Origin: Enoplolaimus lenunculus
Taxonomy: Eukaryota; Nematoda; Enoplea; Enoplida; Thoracostomopsidae
Direction of reading: 5' to 3'
DNA length: 64,000 nt
Assembly: GCA_030248215.1 (NCBI GenBank)
Contig: JASANG010000914.1
Coordinates: forward strand, 62,001-126,000
Of the stretch, positions 57,101 through 61,331 are shown piece after piece. Each line of letters begins with the position of its first letter. The first letter of the stretch is position 1. The position numbers and the translations under genes are program-made. The notes under the pieces were generated by a model. It was not told the origin of the DNA, ran no database searches, and worked only from the letters and a program-made list of their open reading frames with translations.

Positions 57101-59560
57101 ATCTAGGAACGGACTTGGGGGGAGGGGGTTACTTTGAGATGTAGGCTCGGCTCAGTAGCGAACTTCAGCAGCTATCGAATTCAAACTCAGCTCATGCGTA
57201 GCGCATATCAAATTGGATGTTGGACCAACATTTTATTAGCTAATTTTAAACTTATTAGGCTAATTACCAACTGGTGATAAATGCTGCATGTATTTCACAA
57301 TACGTCGCCCTTCCGATAACTCGTCGACGACGGATAACTTGTAACCTGGAACTCGCTAACCGCCAGTACGTACGTTCGTCCCGAACCTGTAGCCAGAGGT
57401 AGCATGCGGGTCACAGCTCCCTCCTGGAAGAATTTTGGCCCCTATAAACTTTTCATCGGTAACCCTTGTACCGCCTCAAAATTTTGAGCCCCCTAGCAAT
57501 GTGAGCTGGGTATGGGTCTGGTACGACCGACAACTTTGGACCCGGTAATGTGTCGTTCCGCGTAGACTCAGGTAGTTCCGGTCGCCAAGATGTCGAGATA
57601 CGGGTTGTCGGTCGACGAATTGTCTGGCTACCATAATTGTCGTAGATTCAAATTTGGGAAAATGGACACAGCTTGATTTCAAAATCTTCAATAAAACCGT
57701 TTTGGTTCATATTTCATTTCATTAATTCCAATTCACAAGAACTATTCCCACTCAATCCAAAAACGCTCAATTCGTCAGTGTCAGGTTAAAAATTACGCCT
57801 TGGCAAAGCAACAAGCCAAGTTCGTAGCCAGTTCACTATGTTAGAGGAACTAAAAAATTTTCACGAGGGGCATACAGCGGTTTTCGTTGACTTACAAGCA
57901 AGGTTAAAAATTTTCTAGCAAGGGCCAAAATTTTTCCAGCGAGGTGAACCCTTCACCTAATCCCCCTTGTTTGCAGGCCAGTAAACCTTAAAAACCACAG
58001 TTCTGTCTTGAAACAAACATCGTCTTTATCCGTTATTCTAGACGTCAAAAAACATATCGTCAAATGCTTCTAAGTAGTAAATGATGTTATATTCTGATTT
58101 CTATATGAGCCGCAATCACCAGTTAGCCATAGGTTATCATGCTACCGGACTACGGAATCAATCATAAAACAATTTCGCAAAATATCGAGTCACTGGTTTA
58201 AAAGTTACAAGACCTATTATTAAAGCATAGTACCGAAATGCCAATACATATTATCACAGACGAATCTATGGCAATTCGTCGCTCGACAACTTAACGCCCA
58301 GCAGTGTCCTAAAACTTATGAATAAATCTAAGCATAATTCTAAGCGTAACTCTAAGTTTAAGCCTAAGCATAATGATAGCCGACGAATTGTCAAATCAAT
58401 GAAATTTCGGATTACAAGTTGTCAAGTGACGAGTTGTTGGGCGACAAATTGTCGCGATACCATCACAGGCACAGGTCAAGTACAGGTTAGAAATTAGAGG
58501 CTATAACCCGTGGGTACAGACACAGCGGTTTCAACTGATTGGTAGTCATCCTAAAACATTTCTGTGGGATAAAATAGTTTGAACCGCGGAAATTTATAAA
58601 ATACACCGTTGTAGATTTAACGCTAATTCTCATCGGTTAAATTTAAGGCAAACACAGATCGTTTAAATTAAAAAAAAACAAACAACAACAAAAAACATTT
58701 ATAAATGTTTATATCAGTGCCGCGGCTGCCGGCTTATTTCCACACTACCACCTAGGGTGCGATATACTGGGTCCCCCGTAAATTGACAGGTCATGCGATT
58801 TCAAAGAATTCTGTATCTTTGGCGCAATTCAGGTTAAGCATATCATTATTCACGCTTTTTGGCTTCTCGAACGAATCGCACACGAATGTTTTCCGCGACT
58901 ATATTTTGAGCCCTTACCTATGAGCCCCTCATTCACGGATAAGCGGCTGCGTCCATGGGATGTACCCCACAAAAGAGCCCATTTCGCAGATGGGGGTTGC
59001 TCGGATACCCTAGCCGCGGGCCTGGTTTATCTTGACTTACCTTATCATCTGTCGACTTCCGTTTGGCGTCAACAGTATAGTTGAGTTGAGTTGGACGTCC
59101 ATTCAATTCAGCTTGTGGCGTGGAATAGATCGCAGGACCGTATACATTCGAATACAGCCGCATTTCGCTACCATAAGGCCCTACGTTCATTGGCGAATCC
59201 GCGCCACTTTGTTCAAGGTACACCCGCCCGTGTTGGCCAACACATGGAGGCGTCTCACAGTTTCTTCGGTCTCGATTCGTATCAAAAAGATGTCGCTCAG
59301 GGCTCGCGACCATCACGTGTGCCGACAGACGTGATACGTCTCCCACGCTGGTTGTTTCTGTCTGACAATCGCTTGATTCCATTATACCTGGGGCACGTCG
59401 GTAGTGGCGCCCCCCGGAGTTGTTATATGCTGAGGGTGGAACTCGAAATATTTCACTGTAAGAGTTGTGTGGCGTCGCCGTTGATGATGAATAATCGTCG
59501 TCCACAATACGACTGCCTGGGATTGCATTTGCAATACGCGATGTGTGTGGCGCGCGTTTC
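9045..59560 (-). CDS. RAP1GAP: Rap1 GTPase-activating protein (GoLoco + RapGAP domain + C-terminal coiled coil)
   Basis: Accelerates GTP hydrolysis on Rap1, and the GoLoco motif binds G-alpha-i; both are family knowledge. Exons on the minus strand, 5' to 3': 59560..59041, 43753..43670, 20525..20457, 19575..19090, 18631..18449, 18117..18061, 17689..17606, 17329..17157, 16724..16616, 16197..16093, 15931..15773, 14794..14626, 14228..13999, 13083..12653, 11980..11896, 11303..11126, 10734..10655, 9188..9045. All phases agree. From 43753 on the protein has 941 residues. Landmarks: [18 protein letters not shown] (GoLoco), [61 protein letters not shown] (with the catalytic Asn-thumb residue), [28 protein letters not shown]. 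The 5' end is uncertain: an alternative first exon lies at 54946-55008, a possible extra one at 61228-61331, and a possible internal start at 21511. It could instead be RAP1GAP2-like; invertebrates usually have one gene for both. Confidence 0.93.
9604..10345. repeat. 35-bp minisatellite in the last Rap1GAP intron
   Basis: About 21 head-to-tail units of 35 bp built on CTGAATTTAAGACATTTTTG followed by GTTTTAAAACACCTT. Units between about 9670 and 10090 are near-identical; units at both ends are degenerate, as expected for array growth from the middle. No coding content. Confidence 0.95.
10412..10609. mobile_element. M1 MITE, complete, with 8-bp target duplication
   Basis: Ends GGTCATGTATAGAACAGGGC and its near-complement, flanked by GTTATTTC at 10404-10411 and again at 10610-10617. 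The core is a (CCTAAG)n array. 198 bp, no coding capacity. An 8-bp duplication with GG-starting ends would fit a Merlin-type element; superfamily not proven. Confidence 0.9.
10655..10734 (-). CDS. Rap1GAP exon: coiled coil, first part
   Basis: 80 nt, phase 1 to 0. The split GAT codon gives [18 protein letters not shown], then KLDLLKQNV: heptad-spaced Leu/Met with charged flanks. Not a feature I recall from vertebrate RAP1GAP tails; SIPA1-type relatives do end in a coiled coil. Confidence 0.82.
11126..11303 (-). CDS. Rap1GAP exon [15 protein letters not shown]
   Basis: 178 nt, phase 0 to 1. [20 protein letters not shown], then a Thr/Ala/Pro-rich stretch and VVPNSD before the donor GATG/GTAAGG. 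No domain beyond the DTGLES landmark. Confidence 0.87.
11896..11980 (-). CDS. Rap1GAP exon [14 protein letters not shown]
   Basis: 85 nt, phase 2 to 0. Acidic Ser-rich [16 protein letters not shown], ending EHDSDTGL. With the next exon it reads DTGLESMSSVE, close to EDTGLESVSSSG in human RAP1GAP, which secures both exons. Confidence 0.88.
12129..12385. mobile_element. M2 MITE, complete, largest hexamer array in the window
   Basis: GGCCAATGTTACTTTATAGG to GTAACATAGGCC, flanked by GTTCGCTG (12121) and GTTTGCTG (12386), an 8-bp duplication with one change. Nearly 20 CCTAAG-type units. Lies in the Rap1GAP intron between the exons at 12653 and 11980. Confidence 0.9.
12653..13083 (-). CDS. Rap1GAP exon: Ser/Pro/Thr-rich disordered tail
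   Basis: 431 nt, enters phase 0, leaves phase 2 at TCAAA/GTATGC. Starts [20 protein letters not shown], then [17 protein letters not shown] and other proline-directed Ser sites, basic PPKRTK, ending TPVRPNKSK. Low complexity and probably disordered; placement rests on phase with both neighbours. Confidence 0.85.
13413..13532. mobile_element. M3 MITE, left end missing
   Basis: Begins within the AAGCCTAAG core and ends GAATTGTCGTGATACC. Confidence 0.65.
13999..14228 (-). CDS. Rap1GAP exon: Ser/Gly-rich tail with polyglutamine
   Basis: 230 nt, phase 1 to 0. [16 protein letters not shown] parallels the RVIRSRSQSMD phosphosite region of human RAP1GAP. After Gly/Ser runs and [18 protein letters not shown] comes a run of 12 Gln, then TTTNCSTPQ. 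The CAA repeat is likely length-polymorphic. Confidence 0.9.
14626..14794 (-). CDS. Rap1GAP exon [12 protein letters not shown]
   Basis: 169 nt, leaves phase 1 at [33 protein letters not shown] continues the last helix; then a Ser-rich linker and GGLIESVKK, equivalent to GGFFESFKRV in human. A copy of the dispersed GGTGATAGGTGC motif lies in the adjoining intron at about 14570. Confidence 0.92.
15773..15931 (-). CDS. Rap1GAP exon: end of the catalytic domain
   Basis: 159 nt, 53 codons, phase 0 to 0 (donor GCG/GTATAA is weak but positioned by homology). [20 protein letters not shown] then [20 protein letters not shown]. Matches human [17 protein letters not shown] and [17 protein letters not shown]. 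Confidence 0.94.
16093..16197 (-). CDS. Rap1GAP exon [15 protein letters not shown]
   Basis: 105 nt, 35 codons, phase 0 to 0. [19 protein letters not shown] then [16 protein letters not shown], the conserved strand and helix after the thumb. Confidence 0.95.
16616..16724 (-). CDS. Rap1GAP exon with the catalytic Asn thumb
   Basis: 109 nt, one base of a split codon then 36 codons, leaving phase 0. [19 protein letters not shown] then [22 protein letters not shown] carries the Asn that replaces an arginine finger in RapGAP chemistry (Asn290 in human RAP1GAP), so the enzyme should be active. Confidence 0.96.
17157..17329 (-). CDS. Rap1GAP exon [11 protein letters not shown]
   Basis: 173 nt, enters phase 0 and leaves phase 2 at ACAAA/GTAAAC. 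Encodes [40 protein letters not shown] and [14 protein letters not shown]. The split Lys codon is completed by the first base of the next exon. Confidence 0.94.
17360..17578. mobile_element. M7 palindromic element in a Rap1GAP intron
   Basis: CACTCTCAATTCCAGTGAG, inner TTAACTCAGAATGAGTTC, and GATTAATCAACTCATCGG near the right end. Fills the intron between the exons at 17689 and 17329. Confidence 0.75.
17606..17689 (-). CDS. Rap1GAP exon [10 protein letters not shown]
   Basis: 84 nt, 28 codons, phase 0 to 0. [20 protein letters not shown] followed by IIYQRFGQ, a signature of the RapGAP catalytic fold. Confidence 0.95.
17881..18031. mobile_element. M4 MITE inside the Rap1GAP catalytic region
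   Basis: GGCCCGTAACCAG left end, TTGGCTGCGG right end; occupies the intron between the exons at 18117 and 17689. Confidence 0.75.
18061..18117 (-). CDS. Rap1GAP micro-exon [11 protein letters not shown]
   Basis: 57 nt, 19 codons, phase 0 to 0. [19 protein letters not shown] corresponds to LVCEDVNVDRFYPVLYPKA in human RAP1GAP. Divergent in its second half but splice sites are strong on both sides. Confidence 0.9.
18449..18631 (-). CDS. Rap1GAP exon: dimerisation-subdomain strands
   Basis: 61 codons, phase 0 to 0. [39 protein letters not shown] and [16 protein letters not shown] align residue by residue with the human EHFNYYSLDTALGHLVFSL to VVQMAK stretch. Confidence 0.95.
19090..19575 (-). 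CDS. Rap1GAP exon: GGYWIDG core start with an acidic insertion
   Basis: 162 codons, phase 0 to 0. Begins [20 protein letters not shown] and ends [11 protein letters not shown], both conserved. In human RAP1GAP these landmarks are about 35 residues apart; here about 120 residues separate them, made of repeats of the NDV/DVI type, coded by GACGTCAT-like words, and a run of ten Asp from a (GAT)n tract. A surface loop expansion is likely. Confidence 0.93.
20457..20525 (-). CDS. Rap1GAP exon after GoLoco (linker)
   Basis: 69 nt, phase 0 at both ends, acceptor TTGTTGCAG and donor GATGTC/GTAAGT. Encodes [23 protein letters not shown]. The following exon continues [10 protein letters not shown], so the pair aligns with the YPSVHEVLGREGPFP region of human RAP1GAP. 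Confidence 0.85.
20978..21191. mobile_element. M1 MITE between the two 5' exon candidates of Rap1GAP
   Basis: GGCCAATGTAAAGAACAG left end, two CCTAAG arrays, right end ACATGGTCC. Lies between the candidate exon at 21293-21511 and the exon at 20525. Confidence 0.8.
21293..21511 (-). CDS. Candidate internal first exon of Rap1GAP (GoLoco-less isoform)
   Basis: Minus-strand ATG at 21511 opens 73 codons ([15 protein letters not shown]..., an [11 protein letters not shown] basic run, then [17 protein letters not shown]) to the donor CGTGAG/GTACAA in phase 0, compatible with the exon at 20525. The first 30 codons lie in sequence that is duplicated nearby at 21946-22040, which weakens the case. It stands directly below the CCAAT cluster at 21491-22171, which would suit a promoter. 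Confidence 0.35.
21491..22171 (-). promoter_or_regulatory. Cluster of nine CCAAT boxes, all on the minus strand
   Basis: ATTGG on plus (CCAAT on minus) at 21491, 21536, 21577, 21644, 21809, 21996, 22083, 22134 and 22167, most within the larger word TTCTATTGG(T/C)TA(C/G)TG. A 90-bp block (CACCCAATGAACGT... GGCAATGAT) is duplicated at 21429-21530 and 21946-22040. Same orientation as Rap1GAP and directly upstream of the candidate exon at 21511. NF-Y is the known CCAAT binder. Promoter activity is inferred. Confidence 0.45.
22297..22346. repeat. Tandem duplication of 24 bp
   Basis: AAATCAGTTCATTACAGGAG plus TGTATC present twice head to tail. Confidence 0.85.
22466..22601. mobile_element. M4 MITE, both ends intact
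   Basis: GGGCCCGTAGCCAGCTC to TAGCTACGGGCCC, 136 bp. Inner landmarks CATACAAGGGTTTCGTTGAC and ACAAGCACGGTTGAAAATTT recur in the other M4 copies. Confidence 0.85.
23095..23237. mobile_element. M4 MITE
   Basis: GCGCGTAGCCAGCTCATC to CGGCTACGGGCT with the internal CAAGGGTTTTCGTTGGC landmark. Confidence 0.75.
23394..23645. repeat. 20-bp GC-rich minisatellite
   Basis: Twelve to thirteen units of GATGAAGCCGGCCCGTCAGA with only scattered single changes. Non-coding, in the long Rap1GAP intron, 57% GC in AT-rich surroundings. High unit identity suggests recent expansion and length polymorphism. Confidence 0.95.
23905..23958. repeat. Short tandem duplication
   Basis: TTGCACTAAATTAGAGAATT followed by TAAAA occurs twice in a row. 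Confidence 0.8.
24063..24153. mobile_element. M4 MITE fragment, reversed
   Basis: CTTGCTTGTAAGTTATC and ATAGCTGGCCACGGGCCC; the other end is lost. Confidence 0.65.
24189..24446. mobile_element. M10 hAT-type MITE with ACCCGCG repeats
   Basis: CAGAGGTGTAAGTGGGTAAA to GCGGGTAGCGTGCAGCTCTG; flanks GACAAGCC and GTCAAGTC match at six of eight. Repeated TTACCCGCG words inside. Truncated relatives lie at 20228-20370 and 13553-13665. Confidence 0.75.
25369..25546. mobile_element. M5 hAT-type MITE with perfect 8-bp target duplication
   Basis: Ends CAATGGCGGATCCATG and GATCCTGGATCCGCCACTG, flanked by TTTGTGTC at 25361-25368 and 25547-25554. 178 bp, C-run and G-run arms. TIR and duplication size fit hAT. 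Confidence 0.92.
27070..27288. mobile_element. M7 palindromic element, degenerate
   Basis: AGCGAGTTGATCAATCAACT to TAGAATTTACAG with inner TTGATTAACTCAGAATGAC. Confidence 0.65.
27915..28062. repeat. TATATG/TATACA alternating AT-rich tract
   Basis: About 150 bases of ATATATGTATA-type purine-pyrimidine alternation, strongly palindromic; prone to cruciform or slippage. Confidence 0.85.
28314..28742. mobile_element. M6 element, reversed
   Basis: CTGTAGTGACTCGAATAAGA to TTCGGGTCACTAATG between TA dinucleotides; whole length aligns with the other copies. Confidence 0.82.
28948..29322. mobile_element. M5 hAT-type MITE interrupted by an M6 copy
   Basis: Flanked by CCCACTTG at 28940-28947 and 29323-29330, a perfect duplication, although the element is about 200 bp longer than its relatives because 29018-29252 is M6 sequence inserted inside it. 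M5 is therefore older here. Confidence 0.9.
29018..29252. mobile_element. M6 element, partial, nested in an M5 copy
   Basis: Right half only: TGGCCTGGAGTCATTTATGC, TTATTAATGATACGGACTCC, ending TTTGGGTCACTACAG/TA. The TA matches the GTGTATGGGTC site of uninterrupted M5 copies. Confidence 0.78.
29432..29569. mobile_element. M3 MITE
   Basis: GAATCCACGACAATTCGTC to ACGAATTGCAGTGATTCC; core reduced to AATCTAAGCGTA. Confidence 0.7.
30765..32515. repeat. Inverted repeat pair around an M6 copy
   Basis: 30765-30905 (AACATACCAATCTGTATGC...CAAAATACGTATGTGGGGCA, TTCCAGCTTTAAT) is matched in reverse at 32356-32515 (ATTAAAGCTGGACCTGGAAT...). The arms are about 75% alike by eye and 1.45 kb apart. The same terminal word, AAAGCTTGAACGCCTCGCAC, appears at 61504 and, as AGAGCTGGAACGCCTCACAT, at 60346, so this is an element end of a further family. 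Confidence 0.6.
31684..32110. mobile_element. M6 element, complete
   Basis: CTGCAGTGACCCGAATAAGA to TTCGGGTCATTACAG, TA on both sides. Best-preserved TIRs of the family (about 25 bp). Confidence 0.87.
33000..34345. repeat. Cluster of degenerate elements with AAACGCCATTTTAGTGCTAAA core
   Basis: 33100-33170 and 34225-34290 share (C)GAGCGAAGC...CCAAACGC(C/A)(G/A)T...AG(T/C)GCTAAAT with 9440-9500 and 13845-13900. Another branch with AGCGAGCGAGAAATTTTT lies at 27790, 36357, 54632 and 63670. Non-coding; ends poorly defined. An M9-type relic (GGTGGTGCTATACTTTTG) sits at 33560. Confidence 0.5.
35322..35497. mobile_element. M5b hAT-type MITE
   Basis: CAGAAGCGGATCCAGATAT to TCTGGATCCGCTACTG; flanks ATTGGCGT and ATTGGCTG match at six of eight. 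The body (TTTGACGGTGGGTGCGGG) differs from M5. Confidence 0.75.
36077..36231. mobile_element. M4 MITE, reversed
   Basis: GGTCCGTAACC to AGCAAGGTGAGCCGACTGCG with the CCTAGAAAATTTTCAACCTT landmark. Confidence 0.7.
37505..37656. mobile_element. M4 MITE, reversed
   Basis: GGGCCCGTAGCG to AGCAAGGTGAGCTGGCTATG with the CTAGAAAATTTTCAAC landmark. Confidence 0.72.
37920..38171. mobile_element. M7 palindromic element, complete
   Basis: CACTGTAAATTACAATGAG to CTCACTGAAACTTACAGTG. 252 bp; the single strand can fold along almost its whole length. Confidence 0.82.
38306..38466. mobile_element. M5 hAT-type MITE, reversed, one end lost
   Basis: CAGTGGCGGATCCAGG left end; sequence stops after GGCCGCGGCCGGGGTGG with no closing TIR. 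Confidence 0.82.
39016..39147. mobile_element. hAT-type MITE with CGGATCC ends, degenerate
   Basis: ACGGCGGATCAAGAG to CTTGGATCCGCCGG; AT-rich body. Confidence 0.5.
39237..39444. mobile_element. M1 MITE, complete, with 8-bp target duplication
   Basis: Opposite orientation (CTTAGG core). Flanked by GCAATTGA at 39229-39236 and 39445-39452, a perfect duplication, which fixes both element ends. Confidence 0.9.
40083..40152. repeat. AT-rich palindromic tract
   Basis: TATATATAAATATATATTAT units. Confidence 0.8.
40516..40722. mobile_element. M1 MITE, complete, longest clean CCTAAG run
   Basis: Ends as in the family; flanks ATACCACT (40508) and ATACTACT (40723) differ at one base. Holds six near-perfect CCTAAG units in a row plus a second shorter array. 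Confidence 0.88.
41250..41388. mobile_element. M1 MITE, shortened core
   Basis: GGCCAATGTATATATCAG to CATGGGCC; only two or three CCTAAG units remain. Confidence 0.75.
42126..42274. mobile_element. M1 MITE, reversed, probable target duplication
   Basis: GGCTCACGTATAGAACAGGG to CATGGGCC with a CTTAGG core. Flanks CGAGCTTT and CAAACTTT match at six of eight bases. Confidence 0.8.
42819..42981. mobile_element. hAT-type MITE with CGGATCC ends, third body type
   Basis: CATTGGCGGATCCAGAAAC to TAGATCCGCCAGTG. Part of it plus 40 flanking bases (to ACCCTACTTATCC) recurs at 47340-47485, so a segment including neighbour DNA was copied. Confidence 0.65.
43670..43753 (-). CDS. Rap1GAP GoLoco exon
   Basis: 84 nt, 28 codons, phase 0 at both ends (acceptor TTGTTTCAG, donor CTACAG/GTAAAA). 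Encodes [20 protein letters not shown] then CSMPSGLQ. This matches the GoLoco consensus, including the final D-Q-R triad whose Arg reaches the nucleotide of G-alpha-i/o; the usual Gln after the RM pair is Thr. It sits isolated: about 23 kb of intron separates it from the next exon. Confidence 0.93.
43849..44048. mobile_element. M2 MITE next to the GoLoco exon, reversed
   Basis: GACCCATGTTACTTTAAGGG to GTAACATTGGC with interrupted CTTAGG arrays. Begins about 95 bases upstream (on the gene's strand) of the GoLoco acceptor. Confidence 0.82.
46071..46270. mobile_element. M5b hAT-type MITE
   Basis: CAGAGGCGGATCCACAAATA to TCTGGATCCGCTAGTG, body with GACGGCGGGAGCG. Contains a short internal tandem of the TTGTAAGG...ACCTTA segment. 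Confidence 0.75.
46969..47111. mobile_element. M9 GC-rich inverted-repeat MITE
   Basis: TTGCGCTATACT to GAGTATAGCGCAA; the interior is a GC-rich palindrome (CCGCCGCACGCCGGCGG and its partner) in otherwise AT-rich DNA. Degenerate relatives at 10990-11085, 23245-23370 and 33560-33650 share GCGCTATACTTG and CCGCAC words. Confidence 0.8.
48168..48580. repeat. GGAATC-rich repeat, reversed copy
   Basis: CAGGGTGCAACTGAAACCCC start, CCGATTCCGATTCCGATTGC, then AT-rich middle and GGATTCCGATTACGGTAC end. Confidence 0.6.
49494..49674. mobile_element. M2 MITE, old copy
   Basis: GGACCAATGTTACTTGTAGG left end, GGCCCTAAAAGTAAC right end, few CCTAAG remnants. Confidence 0.72.
50071..50123. mobile_element. 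M4 MITE left-end fragment
   Basis: CTGTAGCCAGATCACCTTGC and TAGGAGGGGAGGCTAAATTT only. Confidence 0.55.
51633..51827. mobile_element. M5b hAT-type MITE
   Basis: CAGCGGTGGATGCACAAATT to TTTGGATCCGCTAGTG; flanks CCAATAAT and CCAAAAAA match at six of eight. Confidence 0.72.
51889..52059. mobile_element. M4 MITE
   Basis: Degenerate left end (GGTCAGTAGCC), intact right end TTTTGGCTACGGGCCC. Confidence 0.68.
52991..53119. mobile_element. M4 MITE
   Basis: GGTAGCCAGATCACCTTGC to GGGCTACGGGCCC with CAAGGGGTTTCGTTGAC inside. Confidence 0.78.
53700..53873. mobile_element. M4 MITE, longest copy
   Basis: GCCTGTAGCAGC, CACCTTGCTAGGGGAG, ACAAGGTTGACAATTTTCTA, then TTCTGGCTACGGGCC. Confidence 0.75.
54198..54285. 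mobile_element. M1 MITE, core deleted
   Basis: Both ends present (GGCCCATGTAAAGATCAG and TTCTATACATTGGTCC) but the hexamer array is missing, so the two ends alone define the family. Confidence 0.7.
54946..55008 (-). CDS. Alternative first coding exon of Rap1GAP (short N-terminus)
   Basis: Minus-strand ATG in good context (ATTCATGGCGG) starts 21 codons, [17 protein letters not shown] and then FSTE, followed at once by the strong donor GAG/GTGAGT in phase 0, which fits the GoLoco exon. Surroundings are less AT-rich than nearby intron. This is the neatest candidate for a true initiation exon, but it has no homology support. Confidence 0.5.
55586..55744. mobile_element. M4 MITE
   Basis: GGCCCGTAGCCAGCACTCC to TCCCTGGCTACGG. 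Confidence 0.78.
56348..56524. mobile_element. M5 hAT-type MITE with perfect 8-bp target duplication
   Basis: Flanked by CGTAAGAA at 56340-56347 and 56525-56532. Closely similar to the copy at 25369, suggesting recent activity. Confidence 0.92.
57300..57653. mobile_element. M3-related element carrying a nested M4 copy
   Basis: ACAATACGTCGCCC on the left and GTCGACGAATTGTCTGG...AATTGTCGTAGATTC on the right are M3-type arms; 57383-57521 between them is a separate M4 element. No CCTAAG core. Confidence 0.6.
57383..57521. mobile_element. M4 MITE, reversed, inserted in an M3-related element
   Basis: AACCTGTAGCCAGAGG to AGCAATGTGAGCTGGGTATG. Confidence 0.7.
57819..57980. mobile_element. M4 MITE
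   Basis: AGTTCGTAGCCAGTTCAC left end, inner GGTTTTCGTTGACTTAC and AGCAAGGTTAAAAATTTTCT; right end eroded. Confidence 0.7.
58262..58461. mobile_element. M3 MITE, full-length form
   Basis: GAATCTATGGCAATTCGTCG to AATTGTCGCGATACC with a 60-bp core of TCTAAGCATAA and CCTAAGCATAA units. Confidence 0.75.
59041..59560 (-). CDS. Rap1GAP N-terminal exon (long isoform)
   Basis: 520 nt, acceptor TTATTTCAG, donor GATAAG/GTAAGT, entering with one base of a split codon and leaving phase 0. Encodes [26 protein letters not shown], then a Ser/Tyr/Pro-rich low-homology segment ending [10 protein letters not shown]. Joined to the GoLoco exon it reads [16 protein letters not shown], resembling the layout of mammalian RAP1GAP2 just before its GoLoco. 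No domain is recognisable in it; assignment to Rap1GAP is by strand, phase and order. Confidence 0.7.
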
Positions 59561-59771
59561 CTGAAATAATTGCATATTGCAATTGTTGTGCAGTTACCAG
59601 GTGCATCAATGGAAAGGATTTTAATAAGATTAGATTAGACTTGTTCTAATCCCGGAACTAAAAAAATTAGGGTCAGATGTTTAGAAACAAATATAACAGT
59701 GTTTCACTTTCTTCATGCTTACGTTAAACGGGAATTTTGGTTTGAGCTTGCCTTGGCCGATTATGTACTTT

Positions 59772-60300
59772 ATGGGTCATCCACGTTATACTGTCTACGC
59801 TACTGTAAAAAATTGTCCCCACGTACGAGCCCCTAAGTCTGTAATTTTATTGTTTCCAAATTACATGTCCAAATGTCACTCATGTCCTGTATAGACCCTG
59901 CTGACAACTCGCACTCTCTCTAAACGACCTATGCTTGGTCACGTTGCCGTCTATACCCATGCTTAATTGTCAATACGTTATTTAAAAAACAACTGTTTTG
60001 TCCAGAGTCTGTCAGAAGGGACTCAGAATATTTTATAACACAAAGTTTGTCGGAAGGAACTTTGCTTTGCAATTATACAGGGTCTGTTCGAAGGAACTCG
60101 TATTGTCAGACACTGTGTCCAGACAGTGTCTACATTGTCTTTAGTCCCTTCGAAGGACCTGCTTTCAAAACCCACTATCTAGTTACACCTTCTGTGAAGT
60201 CCTTATAGCTTAAGGACATTGTCGTTTTGTCCCGCCCTTAAAACCAGGTGGGTGGACAATTTTTTACAGTAGCGTAGACTGTATTACGTGGATGACCCAT
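59772..60300. mobile_element. M8: 529-bp element with 47-bp terminal inverted repeats
   Basis: ATGGGTCATCCACGTTATAC, CTGTCTACGCTACTGTAAAA left arm matched by the reverse complement at 60252-60300. Inside are several copies of the word GTCTGT(C/T)(A/G)GAAGG and their complements (CCTTCGAAGG). No coding frame. It sits 0.2 kb upstream of the exon at 59041-59560 on that gene's strand. Confidence 0.85.
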
Positions 60301-60791
60301 TATATGTGAATCAGTCTCTGTCAATTTACGCAATTCTATATTATTAGAGCTGGAACGCCTCACATACGTATATTGGGTAGAGTTTTAGCTGTTGTAATGA
60401 TTTTTTTCACATATAAATAAAAGACAGCAAATATATGCAAATATAGCACACATTCTTAAAGAGGTTTGTGTCTAATATTTCAGGATTACAAATTTGCAAC
60501 CACGTTGATTATTATATATTTATTTGTAAAATTAAACGATTTTAAAACGCTGTCGAGGTCATGGCTACGTTGGTACCGCTCTGATTGTCGTTTCCTGAAT
60601 AACGGTGGGTCAGAATTAAATCCGTCACACTCACGACAGTGTTCAGTGAGACCGAAAAACTTGATATTTGTAATACGACAGGAATAACGCTGATAAAGTT
60701 AGAGAATTAGCATTCAAACACCGGCGCCGCGTCCAGGAGTCTGGTGACCTTAGGGCACTAAAAATGTATGCCAACAACACGAGATGTGCAG

Positions 60792-60977
60792 GGTATCACG
60801 AAAATTTGTCGTCCGATAACTTGTAATCCGAAATTTCATCGATTCCGCAATTCGCCGGCCGCATTATGCTTAGGCATAGGTTTAGTTTTATGCTCAGGAT
60901 TATGCTTAGATTTATTCACAGGCTTTAAGACACTGTTGAGCGACGAATTTTTTAAGCGACAAATTGTCGCAGATTCC
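60792..60977. mobile_element. M3 MITE, reversed
   Basis: GGTATCACGAAAATTTGTCG to AATTGTCGCAGATTCC; core of CTTAGGCATAGG-type units. Confidence 0.75.
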
Positions 60978-61227
60978 ATAGATAAGTACGGTGTAGAAAT
61001 ACTGAGTAGCTGAATAGATTTTCAAGTGTAATATAACTACAAGTTTGTAAATTCTAACGGAATTAAGAGAAACATAGCTAATAAAATTACTTATCAGACA
61101 TGCTAATTTAAAGTAATCGAATTAAGAAAAAAAGTGGTTGAAAGAAAACTTGGGGCCACATGGAGTTGGTTCATCCGAAATTTCGTCGCTAAATTTTTCA
61201 GCCAAGCCTTATCAGGAAAAAACTTAC

Positions 61228-61331
61228 ATAAAACACACAGCAAACACAGAGTTGCGTTTAAGCCGTCGGAATCGTATAATTAACTTAACAAGGAGCGAAC
61301 GCCTACCAGTACGACGATATCTAAGAGGCAT
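61228..61331 (-). CDS. Possible upstream first coding exon of Rap1GAP
   Basis: Minus-strand ATG at 61331 opens 34 codons of basic sequence (MPLRYRRTGRRSLLVK...) to a strong donor TTTTAT/GTAAGT in phase 2. The exon at 59560 starts with exactly the one base needed, giving an ATG codon across the junction. No homology recognised, so this rests on the splice site and phase only. The frame is also open upstream of the ATG with a CTTCAG just before it, so it may be an internal exon. Confidence 0.35.

Larger units (their letters stand above)
55009..59040. other. Region between two alternative Rap1GAP 5' exons
   Basis: Upstream DNA of the 55008 start codon and intron of the long form. Holds M4, M5, M3 elements listed separately. 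58480-58930 has no recognised feature; an open frame continues 36 codons past the donor at 59040, which is probably chance. Confidence 0.5.

Noticed and set aside
59032-59609. Plus-strand and other minus-frame open readings over the 59 kb exon
   Set aside because: Shadows of the phase-consistent minus-strand exon.
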